Below, one piece after another: positions 1-10,182 of a stretch of 64,000 nt of DNA. Under the pieces are notes generated by a model. It had not been told where the DNA came from. It saw nothing but the letters and a program-made list of their open reading frames with translations, and did not search any database. How positions within the stretch are numbered: the first letter of the stretch is position 1; each line of letters starts with the position of its first letter. The DNA lies in the NCBI RefSeq assembly GCF_027947595.1, contig NZ_CP116257.1:1550001-1614000 (forward strand), in the 5' to 3' direction. Source of the stretch: Streptomyces lienomycini (GTDB lineage: Bacteria; Actinomycetota; Actinomycetes; Streptomycetales; Streptomycetaceae). A program made the translations under genes and the position numbers.

Positions 1-1362
1 ACGCTCTGGATCGCCCGCGCCCGCGCCGAGGAGCAGCTGCGCGACCCCCTCACCGGCCTGCCCAACCGGCAGTGGCTCCTGGAGCGCACCTGGACCGCGC
101 TGGACGACGCCGAGCGCATCGGCGCCCGCGCCGCCCTGATGCTGATCGACCTCGACCGCTTCCGGTCGGTCAACGACACACTCGGGCATCTCGCCGGTGA
201 CCGGCTGCTGCTGCAGACCGCCGACCGGCTGCGGCAGGCACTGCCGCGCGGGGCGGAGGCCGCGCGGCTCGGCGGCGACGAGTTCGCCGTCCTCCTGCCC
301 GTCGCGGACTCCACCACGTCCGCGACCCGCATCGCCCGGGGCCTCGTGTCCGCGCTCAGCTCCCCGATGGACCTGGACGGGCTCACCCTGGTCCTGGAGG
401 CCAGCGCCGGGGTCGCCGTCTTCCCCGACCACGCGCTGGACGCCGAAGGGCTGCTGCGCCGCGCGGACGTGGCCATGTACCAGGCGAAGCGGGACCGCAC
501 CGGCGTGGAGGTCTACGAGTCCAAGCGGGACTCCAACACCCCGGACCGGCTCGGTCTCCTCGGCGACCTGCGCCGGGCCCTGGACGCCCACGAGGTCCAG
601 CTGCACTACCAGCCCAAGGTGCGCTTCGACGGACAGGTCGCCGGCCTGGAGGCCCTGGTGCGCTGGGTGCACCCGGAGCGCGGCAAGGTGCCGCCGGACG
701 AGTTCATAGCGATCGCCGAGTCCTCCGGGCTGATGCCCCACCTGACCGAGTACGTGCTGGAGACGGCGCTCGCCCAGGTCGCCCGGTGGCGCTCCCAGGG
801 CCTGTTCGTGCCGGTCGCGGTCAACGTCTCCCCGCGCGACGTGCACACCCCCGGTTTCGCGGGCTCGGTGGCCGCCCGGCTCGCCCGGCACGGAGTTCCC
901 GCGGGAGCGCTCCAACTCGAGATCACGGAGCACGTCCTCCTGGAGGACCCGCAGCGCGCGGCCGACACCCTCAACGCGCTGACCGGGCACGGCGTCAAGA
1001 TGTCCCTGGACGACTTCGGCACCGGCTACTCCTCCCTCGTCCACCTGCGCAGGCTCCCCGTCAGCGAGCTGAAGATCGACCGGTCGTTCGTGGCCCGGCT
1101 GGCCATCGACAACGAGGACGCCGAGATCGTGCGCTGCACCGTCGACCTCGCCCACTCGCTCGGCCTGCTCGTCGTCGCCGAGGGCGTCGAGGACGACGAG
1201 ACCTGGGAGCGGCTGCGCGACCTGGGCTGCGACGCCGTACAGGGCTGGCTGGTCGCGGCCGCGATGCCCCCGGAGGAGACCACCGCCTGGTTGCTCGCCC
1301 GCGGTTCCCGGGGCTGGGTCCGGGCCGCCGCGGCGCTGCCCGCGGCGGCGACCGACGAGTGA
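1..1362 (+). CDS. rmdB: GGDEF-EAL cyclic-di-GMP protein, 3' part (RmdB-like)
   Basis: The gene enters from the left edge, and its frame is open from base 1. The first codons encode the DPLTGLPNR signature that opens a GGDEF domain, so only the N-terminal part (probably membrane segments with or without PAS) is missing. The GGDEF active site reads LGGDEF. An EAL domain follows with its key residues intact: EALVRW, NVSPRD, EITEH, DDFGTGYSS, LKIDRSF and VAEGVED. Both domains therefore look catalytically competent. Known in the family: GGDEF makes c-di-GMP and EAL hydrolyses it to pGpG. The position just upstream of gatCAB matches S. coelicolor RmdB (about SCO5495, from memory), reported as a c-di-GMP phosphodiesterase affecting development. 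The symbol rests on this synteny and the architecture. The promoter and N-terminus lie outside the window. Confidence 0.85.
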   Translation, partial: TLWIARARAEEQLRDPLTGLPNRQWLLERTWTALDDAERIGARAALMLIDLDRFRSVNDTLGHLAGDRLLLQTADRLRQALPRGAEAARLGGDEFAVLLPVADSTTSATRIARGLVSALSSPMDLDGLTLVLEASAGVAVFPDHALDAEGLLRRADVAMYQAKRDRTGVEVYESKRDSNTPDRLGLLGDLRRALDAHEVQLHYQPKVRFDGQVAGLEALVRWVHPERGKVPPDEFIAIAESSGLMPHLTEYVLETALAQVARWRSQGLFVPVAVNVSPRDVHTPGFAGSVAARLARHGVPAGALQLEITEHVLLEDPQRAADTLNALTGHGVKMSLDDFGTGYSSLVHLRRLPVSELKIDRSFVARLAIDNEDAEIVRCTVDLAHSLGLLVVAEGVEDDETWERLRDLGCDAVQGWLVAAAMPPEETTAWLLARGSRGWVRAAAALPAAATDE

Positions 1363-1406
1363 CCTGAGCACCGCCGGCCCGGCACACCGCCGGCCCGGCA
1401 CACCCG

Positions 1407-1437
1407 CCGGGCGGCGGCTCCCCGCCCCGCCGCCCGG
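1407..1437 (+). terminator. GC hairpin after rmdB-like gene
   Basis: A perfect 10-bp inverted repeat (CCGGGCGGCG / CGCCGCCCGG) with an 11-nt loop lies 45 bases past the stop. It has no U tract, which is common for Streptomyces terminators. The bases between it and the next gene hold no convincing reading frame. Confidence 0.5.
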
Positions 1438-1588
1438 GGCGCCCGCGGACACGTCGACCCCGTCGGCGACCATCTGCCGCCTCCGGCCGCCACCTCTGCT
1501 GCCCGCGCCCCCCGCACCGCGACCGCCGCCGTGATCGCGTCCTCGCCCTCGGCATTCCCTGCGTGCGCGGATCGCCATGGCCGGAATT

Positions 1589-1651
1589 CTAGCAACGCTA
1601 GCCAATCTGTCGTCGCTCTGTTAGCTTGGCTCTCGTCCCTAGCGCTGCTAG
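1589..1651. promoter_or_regulatory. Paired near-palindromic operators upstream of DUF4267-like gene
   Basis: CTAGCAACGCTAG at 1589-1601 and CTAGCGCTGCTAG at 1639-1651 are each near-palindromic. The second is, on the other strand, CTAGCAGCGCTAG, a one-base variant of the first. Their centres are 50 bp apart and the second ends 14 bases before the GTG start at 1666. This is how a dimeric repressor site pair over a promoter looks. No regulator gene lies next to it in the window, so the binding protein is unknown. Confidence 0.5.
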
Positions 1652-1665
1652 CACATGGAGAAGCC

Positions 1666-2037
1666 GTGACCGTCACCGCGTACACCCTGGCCGTCGTGCT
1701 CAACCTGTTCTGCGTGTTCCTCGGCTACCGCTTCCTGTTCCAGCCCGGCCCCGCCGCCACCGGATACGGCGTCCCGGCCGACCCCGCCGGCGACGCCGGT
1801 GCCTACCTGACGATCAAGGGCGTACGGGACGGCACGTTCGGCCTGGTGGGGCTGGCGGTGCTGGCCTTCGCCGGGGCCCGTCCCGAGGCCTGGTTCATGC
1901 TGTTCGTGGCCCTCGTGCCGCTCGGCGACGTGCTCATAGTGCTGCGCAACGGGGGTACCAGGGCGGTGGCCTTCGGGATCCACTTCGCCACCGCGATCGT
2001 TGTCCTGATCAGCGCCGGACTGCTGTTCGCGGTCTGA
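1666..2037 (+). CDS. Small membrane protein, DUF4267-like
   Basis: The product is 123 aa and almost entirely hydrophobic, with about four membrane segments: residues 3-25, a central pair around FGLVGLAVLAFAGA and AWFMLFVALVPLGDVLIVL, and a C-terminal FATAIVVLISAGLLF. A GYRF motif near residue 20 and a VRDGTFG stretch in the middle fit the DUF4267 family of unknown function. I chose the GTG at 1666 because GGAGAA lies at good spacing. The longer upstream frame would run back through the operator pair and is not credible. It is probably expressed alone under a repressor that binds 1589-1651. A transport or stress role is possible, but nothing in the sequence fixes it. Confidence 0.75.
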   Translation: MTVTAYTLAVVLNLFCVFLGYRFLFQPGPAATGYGVPADPAGDAGAYLTIKGVRDGTFGLVGLAVLAFAGARPEAWFMLFVALVPLGDVLIVLRNGGTRAVAFGIHFATAIVVLISAGLLFAV

Positions 2038-2065
2038 GCGCGTACCGCCCGAGTAGGGTCCGAGC

Positions 2066-2097
2066 ACGTCCGTACGTCCGCACGTCCACACGTTCGC
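2066..2097 (+). repeat. Four tandem octamers ACGTNCNN before cupin gene
   Basis: ACGTCCGT, ACGTCCGC, ACGTCCAC and ACGTTCGC follow each other without gaps and end just before the ribosome binding site of the cupin gene. They may be an iterated regulator site or simply a slipped-strand repeat. Confidence 0.5.
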
Positions 2098-2111
2098 CAG
2101 GGGGTTCGGGA

Positions 2112-2630
2112 ATGTCGCTGTTCGTTCCGAAGTTCGACGAGTCCGTGATCGTCCGCGAAGCCGAGGCCGAAGTCGTCGGCCGCGCACCCACCACCGTGCG
2201 CCTGCTGGCCGACAGCAGCGCCACCGGCGGTGCCCTGTCCACCCAGCGCGTCACCCTCACCGCGGGCGCCGACGGCGCCGCACCGCACTGGCACGACAAC
2301 TCCGCCGAGATGTTCTTCCTGCTAGACGGCGCCGCCGACATCCTCTCCGGCGACGAGGTCCTCACCGCGGGCCCCGGCGACCTCGTCGTCGTCCCGCCCG
2401 GCAAGCCGCACGCCTTCGCCGCCGTGCCCGGCGCCGACGCCGACCTGCTCATCGTCCTCGCGCCGGGCGTCGAGCGCTTCGAGTACTTCCGCCACCTGCG
2501 ACGCATCGCCCTCGGCGAGGCCACCCGGGAGAGCCTGCTGGAGGTCCAGGAGCTGTACGACAACCACTTCCTGAGCAGCACCGCCTGGGACGCGCGGCGC
2601 CGCGGAGCGTCCCCGGGGGAAACCGTTTAA
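2112..2630 (+). CDS. Cupin-fold protein
   Basis: The 172-aa product carries a single cupin domain. The first cupin motif is seen as [15 protein letters not shown] (about residues 59-73), giving two His and a Glu as metal ligands. The second, [15 protein letters not shown], supplies the last His. Cupin_2 proteins of this size include isomerases, dioxygenases and metabolite-binding proteins, and nothing here picks one. The ATG at 2112 follows a GGGG-rich Shine-Dalgarno, whereas the upstream in-frame sequence is out-of-frame shadow of the DUF4267-like gene. The C-terminal third (about residues 120-160, [15 protein letters not shown] to HFLSS) is a helical extension common in Streptomyces homologues. 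It is probably a monocistron between 2037 and the gat operon. Confidence 0.8.
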   Translation: MSLFVPKFDESVIVREAEAEVVGRAPTTVRLLADSSATGGALSTQRVTLTAGADGAAPHWHDNSAEMFFLLDGAADILSGDEVLTAGPGDLVVVPPGKPHAFAAVPGADADLLIVLAPGVERFEYFRHLRRIALGEATRESLLEVQELYDNHFLSSTAWDARRRGASPGETV

Positions 2631-2723
2631 CGGCCACGGGGCCCGGCCCCATAGGATTGGGCCAAACCGACTTTCCGAAGCCGATTTGCCCACACGACAC
2701 ACTCTCACCCAGAGGAACGCTGC

Positions 2724-3020
2724 ATGCCTGGCATCACGCGCGAGGAGGTCGCCCACCTCGCCCGGCTGGCGCGTCTGGAGCTGAAGCCCGAAGAGCTCGA
2801 GCACTTCGCGGGACAGCTGGACGACATCATCGGCGCGGTCGCCCGCGTCAGCGAGGTCGCCGACCAAGACGTACCGCCGACCTCGCACCCGCTCCCGCTG
2901 ACGAACGTCATGCGGCCGGACGAGGTCCGTCCGTCGCTCACGCCCGAGCAGGCGCTCTCCGGCGCCCCGGCCCAGGAGCAGCAGCGTTTCAAGGTGCCGC
3001 AGATCCTGGGGGAGGAGTAA
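2724..3020 (+). CDS. gatC: Asp/Glu-tRNA amidotransferase subunit C
   Basis: The 98-aa protein has the GatC pattern: N-terminal [17 protein letters not shown], the middle [15 protein letters not shown] helix, the [13 protein letters not shown] loop and a C-terminal [10 protein letters not shown] tail. GatC wraps around GatA and helps fold the GatA-GatB heterodimer, which converts Glu-tRNA(Gln) (and Asp-tRNA(Asn) in some hosts) to the correct amide. The length is normal for the family. A good AGAGGAACG ribosome binding site precedes the ATG. It is the first gene of the operon gatC-gatA-small ORF-gatB, with only 5 nt before gatA, so the subunits are made together. Confidence 0.96.
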   Translation: MPGITREEVAHLARLARLELKPEELEHFAGQLDDIIGAVARVSEVADQDVPPTSHPLPLTNVMRPDEVRPSLTPEQALSGAPAQEQQRFKVPQILGEE

Positions 3021-3025
3021 CCGCC

Positions 3026-4515
<1,490 letters not shown>

Positions 4516-4519
<4 letters not shown>

Positions 4520-4755
4520 GTGCACTGACCAAGGCCAAGGGCTTCAAGAAGTCCAAGTCCGGTCTGTACGTCTCGATGGCCACGTCGGCGTTCGGCGCCG
4601 TCGGGGTCTACAAGCAGATCAAGAAGGCCCGTGGCGAGAGCGACACGCTGCGACTGCTCGACGCCGTCGTCACCGGAGCCGCCGTCGTCACCAACCTCGC
4701 CATCCTGTACCGCGAGCTGAAGCGTCTCGGCGACGACGACGTCCTGCTGGGCTGA
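4516..4755 (+). CDS. Small conserved membrane-associated protein inside the gat operon
   Basis: The 79-aa product starts at a GTG overlapping the gatA stop by four bases and ends 15 bases before gatB. It has a basic N-terminus ([14 protein letters not shown]), then two weak hydrophobic stretches ([16 protein letters not shown] and [19 protein letters not shown]) joined by a charged linker, and an acidic end. It is not a known Gat subunit and I do not recognise a family. Its position between gatA and gatB, with tight coupling, suggests co-expression with the amidotransferase. Whether it touches the complex, or just uses the operon, cannot be told from the sequence. Confidence 0.8.
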
Positions 4756-4770
4756 GAGGGAAGTTTCACC

Positions 4771-6285
4771 GTGACCACCACGACCGACCTGGTGTCGTAC
4801 GAGGACGCACTCGCGTCGTACGACCCCGTCATGGGCCTCGAGGTCCATGTCGAACTCGGCACCCACACCAAGATGTTCTGCGGCTGTTCGACCGCGCTCG
4901 GTGCCGACCCCAACACCCAGACCTGCCCCGTCTGCCTCGGCATGCCCGGCGCGCTCCCGGCCGTCAACGCGACCGGCGTCGAGTCGGCGATCAAGATCGG
5001 TCTCGCACTGAACTGCGAGATCGCCGAGTGGTGCCGCTTCGCCCGGAAGAACTACTTCTATCCGGACATGCCGAAGAACTTCCAGACCTCCCAGTACGAC
5101 GAGCCGATCGCCTTCGACGGCTACCTCGACGTGCAGCTGGAGGACGGGGAGACCTTCCGCGTCCAGATCGAGCGCGCCCACATGGAGGAGGACACCGGCA
5201 AGTCGTTGCACGTCGGTGGCGCGACGGGCCGCATCCACGGCGCCTCGCACTCCCTGCTCGACTACAACCGCGCCGGCATCCCGCTCATCGAGATCGTCAC
5301 CAAGCCGATCGAGGGAGCGGGCGAGCGCGCCCCCGAGGTCGCCCGGGCGTACGTCCGTGAGCTGCGCGAACTCATCCGTGCCCTCGGCGTGTCCGAGGCC
5401 CGCATGGAGATGGGCCAGATGCGCTGCGACGTCAACCTGTCGCTGCGCCCGCACGGCCGGGAGAAGTTCGGCACCCGCAGCGAGACCAAGAACGTCAACT
5501 CGCTGCGCTCCGTCGAGCGCGCCGCCCGCTTCGAGATCCAGCGGCACGCCGCCGTGCTGAACGACGGCGGCACGATCATCCAGGAGACCCGCCACTTCCA
5601 CGAGGACACGGGGTCCACCACCTCGGGCCGCGTGAAGGAGGAGGCCGAGGACTACCGGTACTTCCCGGAGCCCGACCTGGTGCCCGTCGCCCCCGCCCGC
5701 GAGTGGGTCGAGGAGCTGCGGTCGGGGCTGCCCGAGCTGCCGCTGGTGCGCCGCAACCGGCTCCGCGAGGAGTGGGGCGTCTCCGGCAACGACATGCAGT
5801 CCATCCTCAACGCCGGAGCGCTGGACCCGATCGTCGCCACCATCGACGCCGGTGCCGACGCGGCCTCCGCCCGCAAGTGGTGGATGGGCGAGCTGGCCCG
5901 CAGCGCCAACGAGTCGGGCAAGGCGCTCGACGAGCTGGCGATCACGCCGGTCCAGGTCGCCCGCGTCACCGAGCTGGTGACCAAGGGCGAGCTGAACGAC
6001 AAGCTGGCCCGCCAGGTCATCCTCGGCGTCCTCGCCGGTGAGGGCACGCCGGACGAGGTCGTCGACAAGCGCGGCCTGAAGGTCGTCTCCGACGAGGGCG
6101 CGCTGACCACCGCCGTCGACGAGGCCATCGCCGGCAACCCCGGCATCGCGGACAAGATCCGCGGCGGCAAGGTGGCCGCGGCCGGCGCCCTGGTCGGCGC
6201 GGTCATGAAGGCGACCCGGGGCCAGGCGGACGCTGCCCGCGTCAAGGAGCTGATCCTGGAGAAGCTGGGCGTCACCGAGGGCTGA
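4771..6285 (+). CDS. gatB: Asp/Glu-tRNA amidotransferase subunit B
   Basis: The 504-aa protein begins at a GTG with GAGGGA upstream. The GatB kinase-like catalytic domain opens with [13 protein letters not shown]. The zinc site is visible as CGC in [10 protein letters not shown] and CPVC in [30 protein letters not shown] stretch and the [11 protein letters not shown]g-binding region follow. The C-terminal helical/YqeY tail (about residues 345-504) binds the tRNA elbow. GatB activates Glu-tRNA by phosphorylation and receives ammonia from GatA. It is the last gene of the operon and is followed 18 bases later by a very strong terminator. GluRS is also encoded in this window (58643), which fits the indirect Gln-tRNA route. 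Confidence 0.97.
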   Translation: MTTTTDLVSYEDALASYDPVMGLEVHVELGTHTKMFCGCSTALGADPNTQTCPVCLGMPGALPAVNATGVESAIKIGLALNCEIAEWCRFARKNYFYPDMPKNFQTSQYDEPIAFDGYLDVQLEDGETFRVQIERAHMEEDTGKSLHVGGATGRIHGASHSLLDYNRAGIPLIEIVTKPIEGAGERAPEVARAYVRELRELIRALGVSEARMEMGQMRCDVNLSLRPHGREKFGTRSETKNVNSLRSVERAARFEIQRHAAVLNDGGTIIQETRHFHEDTGSTTSGRVKEEAEDYRYFPEPDLVPVAPAREWVEELRSGLPELPLVRRNRLREEWGVSGNDMQSILNAGALDPIVATIDAGADAASARKWWMGELARSANESGKALDELAITPVQVARVTELVTKGELNDKLARQVILGVLAGEGTPDEVVDKRGLKVVSDEGALTTAVDEAIAGNPGIADKIRGGKVAAAGALVGAVMKATRGQADAARVKELILEKLGVTEG

Positions 6286-6303
6286 GGCCCACCCGCACCA
6301 CGA

Positions 6304-6345
6304 GCCCTGGGGGGACGCGTCGACCACGACGCGTCCCCCCAGGGC
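6304..6345 (+). terminator. Strong terminator of the gat operon
   Basis: A perfect 19-bp stem (GCCCTGGGGGGACGCGTCG and its complement) with a 4-nt ACCA loop is followed by a T/G-rich tail (CGTTGTTGTG). Confidence 0.9.
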
Positions 6346-6406
6346 CGTTGTTGTGAATAAGCCCACTAAGTCCGCAAACGATCACGTCTGCCTGCAAGAG
6401 TGACAG

Positions 6407-6449
6407 CGCATTGCTCATGCGTTCTTTGCGGGTTGTTCACACCATGAAC
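6407..6449. promoter_or_regulatory. Two inverted repeats in the MMPL gene promoter region
   Basis: CGCAT-N5-ATGCG (6407-6421) and GTTCA-N5-TGAAC (6435-6449) lie in a relatively AT-rich stretch, 86-128 bases upstream of the GTG start at 6535. They are candidate operators for a regulator of the exporter. No regulator gene is adjacent. Confidence 0.3.
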
Positions 6450-6534
6450 GGCTGTTCTCGGTATTACCGGCATCCAAGGTGTTTCCGGCCTTCCGGGCAA
6501 AGATCCACAATCAGACACCCCTGGGAGCACGTTC

Positions 6535-8781
6535 GTGGCAGCCCTCGCACGCTGGTGTGTTCAACGTCGCCTCGTCACCGTCCTGCTCTGGCTGCTCGCC
6601 CTCGGCGGCGTGGCCACGGCCGCCACGGTCGCGGGCTCCGCGTACTCCAACGACTACGGGATCCCCGACACCGGCTCCGACCGGGCCTTCCGACTGCTCG
6701 AATCCGGCTTCCCCGGCCTCGGCGGCGACAGCGACACGATCGTCTGGCACACCACGGACGGCACCGTCCGCGCCGCCGACGTCGAACAGACCATGACCAG
6801 CACCCTGGCCCACGTCGCGGACCTGCCCGGGGTGGCCGCGGTGACCAACCCGTACGACGACCCCGACTCGCCGCAGATCAGCGAGAACGCCCACACCGCT
6901 TACGCCACCGTCACCTTCGAGGACGCCTCCCAGGACATGGACGCGGGCCGGGCGCAGGCCGTGGTCGACGCCGCCGAGGCGGCCGAGACCGACGGGCTCC
7001 GGATCGAACTGGGCGGCAGCGCCATAGCGCTCACCGAATCAGGCGGCGGCCATCTCGCCGAGGCCGTCGGCGTGGCCGTCGCCGCGGTCGTCCTCTTCCT
7101 CGCCTTCGGCTCCGTCGCCGCGGCCCTGCTGCCCATCGCCACCGCGCTGGTCTCCGTCGGCACCGCCTACGCCGCCATCACCCTGCTCGGTCACGCCATG
7201 ACCGTCGCCGACTTCGCGCCCATGCTGGGCACCCTCGTCGGACTCGGCGTGGGCATCGACTACGCCCTGTTCATCGTCACCAGACACCGGCGCGGACTCA
7301 AACGCGGCCTGTCCGTCGCCGAGGCCGCCGCCGACGCCGTCGCGACCACCGGACGCGCCGTCGTCTTCGCCGGTGCCACCGTGTGCATCGCCCTCCTGGG
7401 CATGCTGATCCTCCGGCTGAGCTTCCTCAACGGCGTCGCCGTCGCCGCCTCGCTGACCGTGCTCCTCACCGTCGCCGCCTCCGTGACGCTGCTGCCGGCC
7501 CTGCTGTCGTACATCGGCCCGCGCGCCCTGAGCCGGCGCGAACGCCGCCGCCTCGCCGAGCACGGGCCCGAACCCGAGGTGCCGACCGGGTTCGCCGCCC
7601 GCTGGTCGGCCTTCGTCGAGCGCCGGCCCAAGCTGCTGGGCGCCCTCGCCCTCGTCGTCATCACCGTCCTCGCCCTGCCCACCCTCGGCCTGCGCCTGGG
7701 CACCTCCGACCAGGGCAACGACGCCCAGGGCACCACCACCCGCCAGGCCTACGACCTCCTCGCCGGCGGCTTCGGCCCCGGCGTCAACGGCCCGCTCACC
7801 CTGGTCACCGAGGTCCGCGGCGCCGAGGACCGCCTCGCCCTCGACAGCCTCGACGCCACCCTGCGCACCGCCGAGGGCGTCTCCTCGGTGACCCCGGTGA
7901 TGTACAACTCCGGCGGCGACGCCGCCTACCTCACCGTCGTACCCGAGTCGGCGCCCCAGTCGCAGCAGACCAGCGACCTGGTCGAGCGGCTGCGCTCCGA
8001 GGTGCTGCCGCGGGCCGAGGCCGGGACCGCGCTCGACGTGCACGTGGGCGGCGTGACGGCCGGATACGACGACTTCGCCGACGTCATCGTCGGCAAGCTG
8101 CCCCTCTTCGTCGGCGTCGTCATCGGCCTGGGCTGCCTGCTGCTCCTGCTGGCCTTCCGGTCCGTCGGCATCCCCCTCAAGGCCGCCGCCATGAACGTCG
8201 CCGCGGTGGCCGCCGCCTTCGGGGTCGTCGTGGCGATCTTCCAGTGGGGCTGGGGGAGCGAACTGCTCGGCCTCGGCAGCGCGGGGCCGATCGAACCCTT
8301 CCTGCCCGTGATCATGGTCTCGGTGCTCTTCGGGCTCTCCATGGACTACCAGGTCTTCCTCGTCAGCCGGATGTACGAGGAGTGGCTGGAGACCGGCGAC
8401 AACCGACGTGCCGTCCGGGTCGGCCTCGCCGAGACCGGCCGCGTGATCAACTCCGCCGCCGTCATCATGATCTCGGTCTTCCTCGCCTTCGTCCTCAGCG
8501 GCGAGAGGGTGATCGCCATGTTCGGCATCGCGCTCGCCGCCGCCGTCGCCCTGGACGCCTTCGTCCTGCGCACCCTCCTGGTGCCCGCACTGATGCACCT
8601 GCTCGGCCGCGCCAACTGGTGGCTGCCGCGCCGCCTGGACGCCCTCCTGCCGCGCATCAGCATCGAGCCGCCCGAGTGCCGGGCCGCCCATGAGAGGCTG
8701 GCCGCGGCGACGGACGCCGAAGTGGCGAACGTCCTGGCCGAGGAGGAACGGCAGCGGAATGTACGCGATACCACTGGGTGA
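6535..8781 (+). CDS. MMPL-family RND exporter
   Basis: This 748-aa integral membrane transporter has the MMPL/RND layout. It has one N-terminal helix (LVTVLLWLLALGGVATAATV), a first periplasmic domain to about residue 180, five helices (about 185-340), a helix near 370-390 beginning the second half, a second periplasmic domain (about 395-520), and a last five-helix bundle. The conserved GIDYALFI in the first half and SMDYQVFLVSRMYEEW in the second mark the proton-relay helices. Such proteins export lipids or drugs by proton motive force. The GTG start follows GGGAGCACG. The 3' end overlaps the next gene by 23 bases, so both are probably one transcript. The substrate is unknown. Confidence 0.88.
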   Translation: MAALARWCVQRRLVTVLLWLLALGGVATAATVAGSAYSNDYGIPDTGSDRAFRLLESGFPGLGGDSDTIVWHTTDGTVRAADVEQTMTSTLAHVADLPGVAAVTNPYDDPDSPQISENAHTAYATVTFEDASQDMDAGRAQAVVDAAEAAETDGLRIELGGSAIALTESGGGHLAEAVGVAVAAVVLFLAFGSVAAALLPIATALVSVGTAYAAITLLGHAMTVADFAPMLGTLVGLGVGIDYALFIVTRHRRGLKRGLSVAEAAADAVATTGRAVVFAGATVCIALLGMLILRLSFLNGVAVAASLTVLLTVAASVTLLPALLSYIGPRALSRRERRRLAEHGPEPEVPTGFAARWSAFVERRPKLLGALALVVITVLALPTLGLRLGTSDQGNDAQGTTTRQAYDLLAGGFGPGVNGPLTLVTEVRGAEDRLALDSLDATLRTAEGVSSVTPVMYNSGGDAAYLTVVPESAPQSQQTSDLVERLRSEVLPRAEAGTALDVHVGGVTAGYDDFADVIVGKLPLFVGVVIGLGCLLLLLAFRSVGIPLKAAAMNVAAVAAAFGVVVAIFQWGWGSELLGLGSAGPIEPFLPVIMVSVLFGLSMDYQVFLVSRMYEEWLETGDNRRAVRVGLAETGRVINSAAVIMISVFLAFVLSGERVIAMFGIALAAAVALDAFVLRTLLVPALMHLLGRANWWLPRRLDALLPRISIEPPECRAAHERLAAATDAEVANVLAEEERQRNVRDTTG

Positions 8782-9343
8782 CGACGGAGCCGAACTGCGC
8801 CCCCTGGAGACCTGGCACGCCGAGGAGTTCCTCGCCCACCTCGACCGGGGCCGCGAGTTCATCACCGAGCACATCCCCTTCGGCGCCAAGGCCACCGACG
8901 TCGACTCCGCGCGCGAGGTGCTCCAGGCCTACGCCGACCGGCACGCCGCCGACAGCGGCTTCCTGCACGGGCTGTGGCTGGACGGCACGCTCGTCGGCGG
9001 GCTGCTCTACCGGGTCTTCGACGCCGCCACCGGCGTCTGCGAGATCGGCTGCTGGCTGGAACCCGCCGGCACCGGCCGCGGCCTGGTCACCCGCGGCGCG
9101 CGCGTGCTCATCGACTGGGCCTTCGACGAGCGCGGCATGCACCGCGTCGAGTGGCACGCCTCGTCGGCGAACACCCCGAGTGTCAACGCCGCCCGGCGAC
9201 TCGGCATGATGCGTGAGGGCGTGTTGCGCGAGACCTTCCCCTACCGGGGCGCACGCCAGGACACGGAGGTGTGGGCGGTGCTCGCACCCGAGTGGCGCGC
9301 GGCACGCGAGGCACGCGCGCGTGCCGCTCAAAGGGATCATTAA
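8759..9343 (+). CDS. GNAT acetyltransferase (RimJ/RimL type)
   Basis: The 194-aa product starts at an ATG inside the end of the exporter gene with GAGGAGG upstream, so translation is coupled. It shows the Acetyltransf_3 pattern: an N-terminal LRPLETWHAEEFLAHLDRG, a middle GLWLDGTLVGGLLYRVFD strand pair, CEIGCWLEPAGTGRGLVTRG as the acetyl-CoA-binding loop, and a RVEWHASSANTPSVNAARRLG motif typical of ribosomal-protein N-acetyltransferases. The length is normal. The substrate may be a protein N-terminus or a small molecule. The link to the exporter could mean modify-and-export resistance, but this is only inferred from coupling. Confidence 0.85.
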   Translation: MYAIPLGDDGAELRPLETWHAEEFLAHLDRGREFITEHIPFGAKATDVDSAREVLQAYADRHAADSGFLHGLWLDGTLVGGLLYRVFDAATGVCEIGCWLEPAGTGRGLVTRGARVLIDWAFDERGMHRVEWHASSANTPSVNAARRLGMMREGVLRETFPYRGARQDTEVWAVLAPEWRAAREARARAAQRDH

Positions 9344-9378
9344 GGGACCTCTCAGACAGCGTCCGTACGGTGCGAGGC

Positions 9379-9987
9379 ATGGGAACGAAGACAGTGGACG
9401 AGACCGGCGTGAAGACCGACGAGCACAAGACGGGCGAGACGGCCGAGGCCTCCGAGCCCATCGAGGTCACCAAGGCGGCCGAGGCCCCTGGGACGGCCGG
9501 GACCGACACGCCCGAGGACACCGACGCGCCCGAGGACACCGACGCGGCGACGGACGAGGACACCGACGGCACCGAAGGGACCGCGACCGGCCCCACCGGC
9601 GTCGGCCAGGGCGCGGGTGCCGTGGTCTCCGCGGGGCTCGGCATCGTCTCCCTGACCGGCAGCTGGGTCGGCACCGTGGCCTCCGCCCGCCAGTCGCTGA
9701 TCGGCCAGTTGCAGACGTCCTCGTCGTCCGACGTCGGCACGCTGATCGAGAAGGGCTACGGCAACGCCTGGCACGCCACCGCGATGTGGGGCGGCGCCTT
9801 CGCCCTGGTCGCCCTGATCGTCGGCGTCGTCGTGCTGGCCCGCCCCGCGTTCGGCGCCCCCGGCCGCCCGCAGGCCCCGTGGATCAAGTCGGTCGCCTGG
9901 GCGGGCGTCGCCCTCGGCGTCATCGGCCTGCTGCTGGCCGTACTGAAGTACACGGACGTCCTGCTGGGGCTGCCCTCCGCAGGCTGA
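9379..9987 (+). CDS. Acidic-headed membrane protein, unknown function
   Basis: The product is 202 aa. Residues 1-75 are extremely rich in Glu, Asp and Thr, with repeated TPEDTDAPEDTDA units, and are predicted disordered. Three hydrophobic segments follow (VVSAGLGIVSLTGSWVGTVA, WGGAFALVALIVGVVVLA and VAWAGVALGVIGLLLAVL). The likely topology is a cytoplasmic acidic tail and a three-helix membrane anchor. The ATG at 9379 was chosen because the upstream frame overlaps the acetyltransferase gene. There is a 35-base gap from that gene and a strong terminator 11 bases after the stop, so it may be the last gene of the exporter transcript. I recognise no domain. Confidence 0.75.
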   Translation: MGTKTVDETGVKTDEHKTGETAEASEPIEVTKAAEAPGTAGTDTPEDTDAPEDTDAATDEDTDGTEGTATGPTGVGQGAGAVVSAGLGIVSLTGSWVGTVASARQSLIGQLQTSSSSDVGTLIEKGYGNAWHATAMWGGAFALVALIVGVVVLARPAFGAPGRPQAPWIKSVAWAGVALGVIGLLLAVLKYTDVLLGLPSAG

Positions 9988-9998
9988 CCAGGCACTTT

Positions 9999-10051
9999 TG
10001 AGGGGTCTTAGGACAAGCGCACGCTCAGGGCGCGCGCCCTAAGACCCCTCA
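9999..10051. terminator. Long nested inverted repeat, probable terminator
   Basis: A 14-bp perfect outer stem (TGAGGGGTCTTAGG at 9999-10012 with CCTAAGACCCCTCA at 10038-10051) encloses a second palindrome, AGGGCGCGCGCCCT (10027-10040), that shares its right arm. The two structures are mutually exclusive in part. The rest of the gap to 10182 shows a few basic-looking codons but no supported gene. Confidence 0.75.
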
Positions 10052-10182
10052 CGCACGTCTAAGGCCCCGCCCGGCGCCGAAGATGCGGAACTTGCCCGAT
10101 GTGGCCCATCCCCCTCGGAGACGAAGGTTGAGGCATCGCAAGAGAGCGAAGCCGAGACCGAAGAGAATCCGAGGGCCGCACC

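Noticed and set aside
6346..6534. tRNA-like or riboswitch-like structure upstream of the MMPL gene
   Set aside because: Only short inverted repeats were found. There is no cloverleaf, no TTCGA arm and no known riboswitch core.
9464..9575. Possible CRISPR or minisatellite in the acidic region of the membrane protein
   Set aside because: The repeats are in-frame GAC/GAG/ACC codons for an acidic tail and are not regularly spaced.
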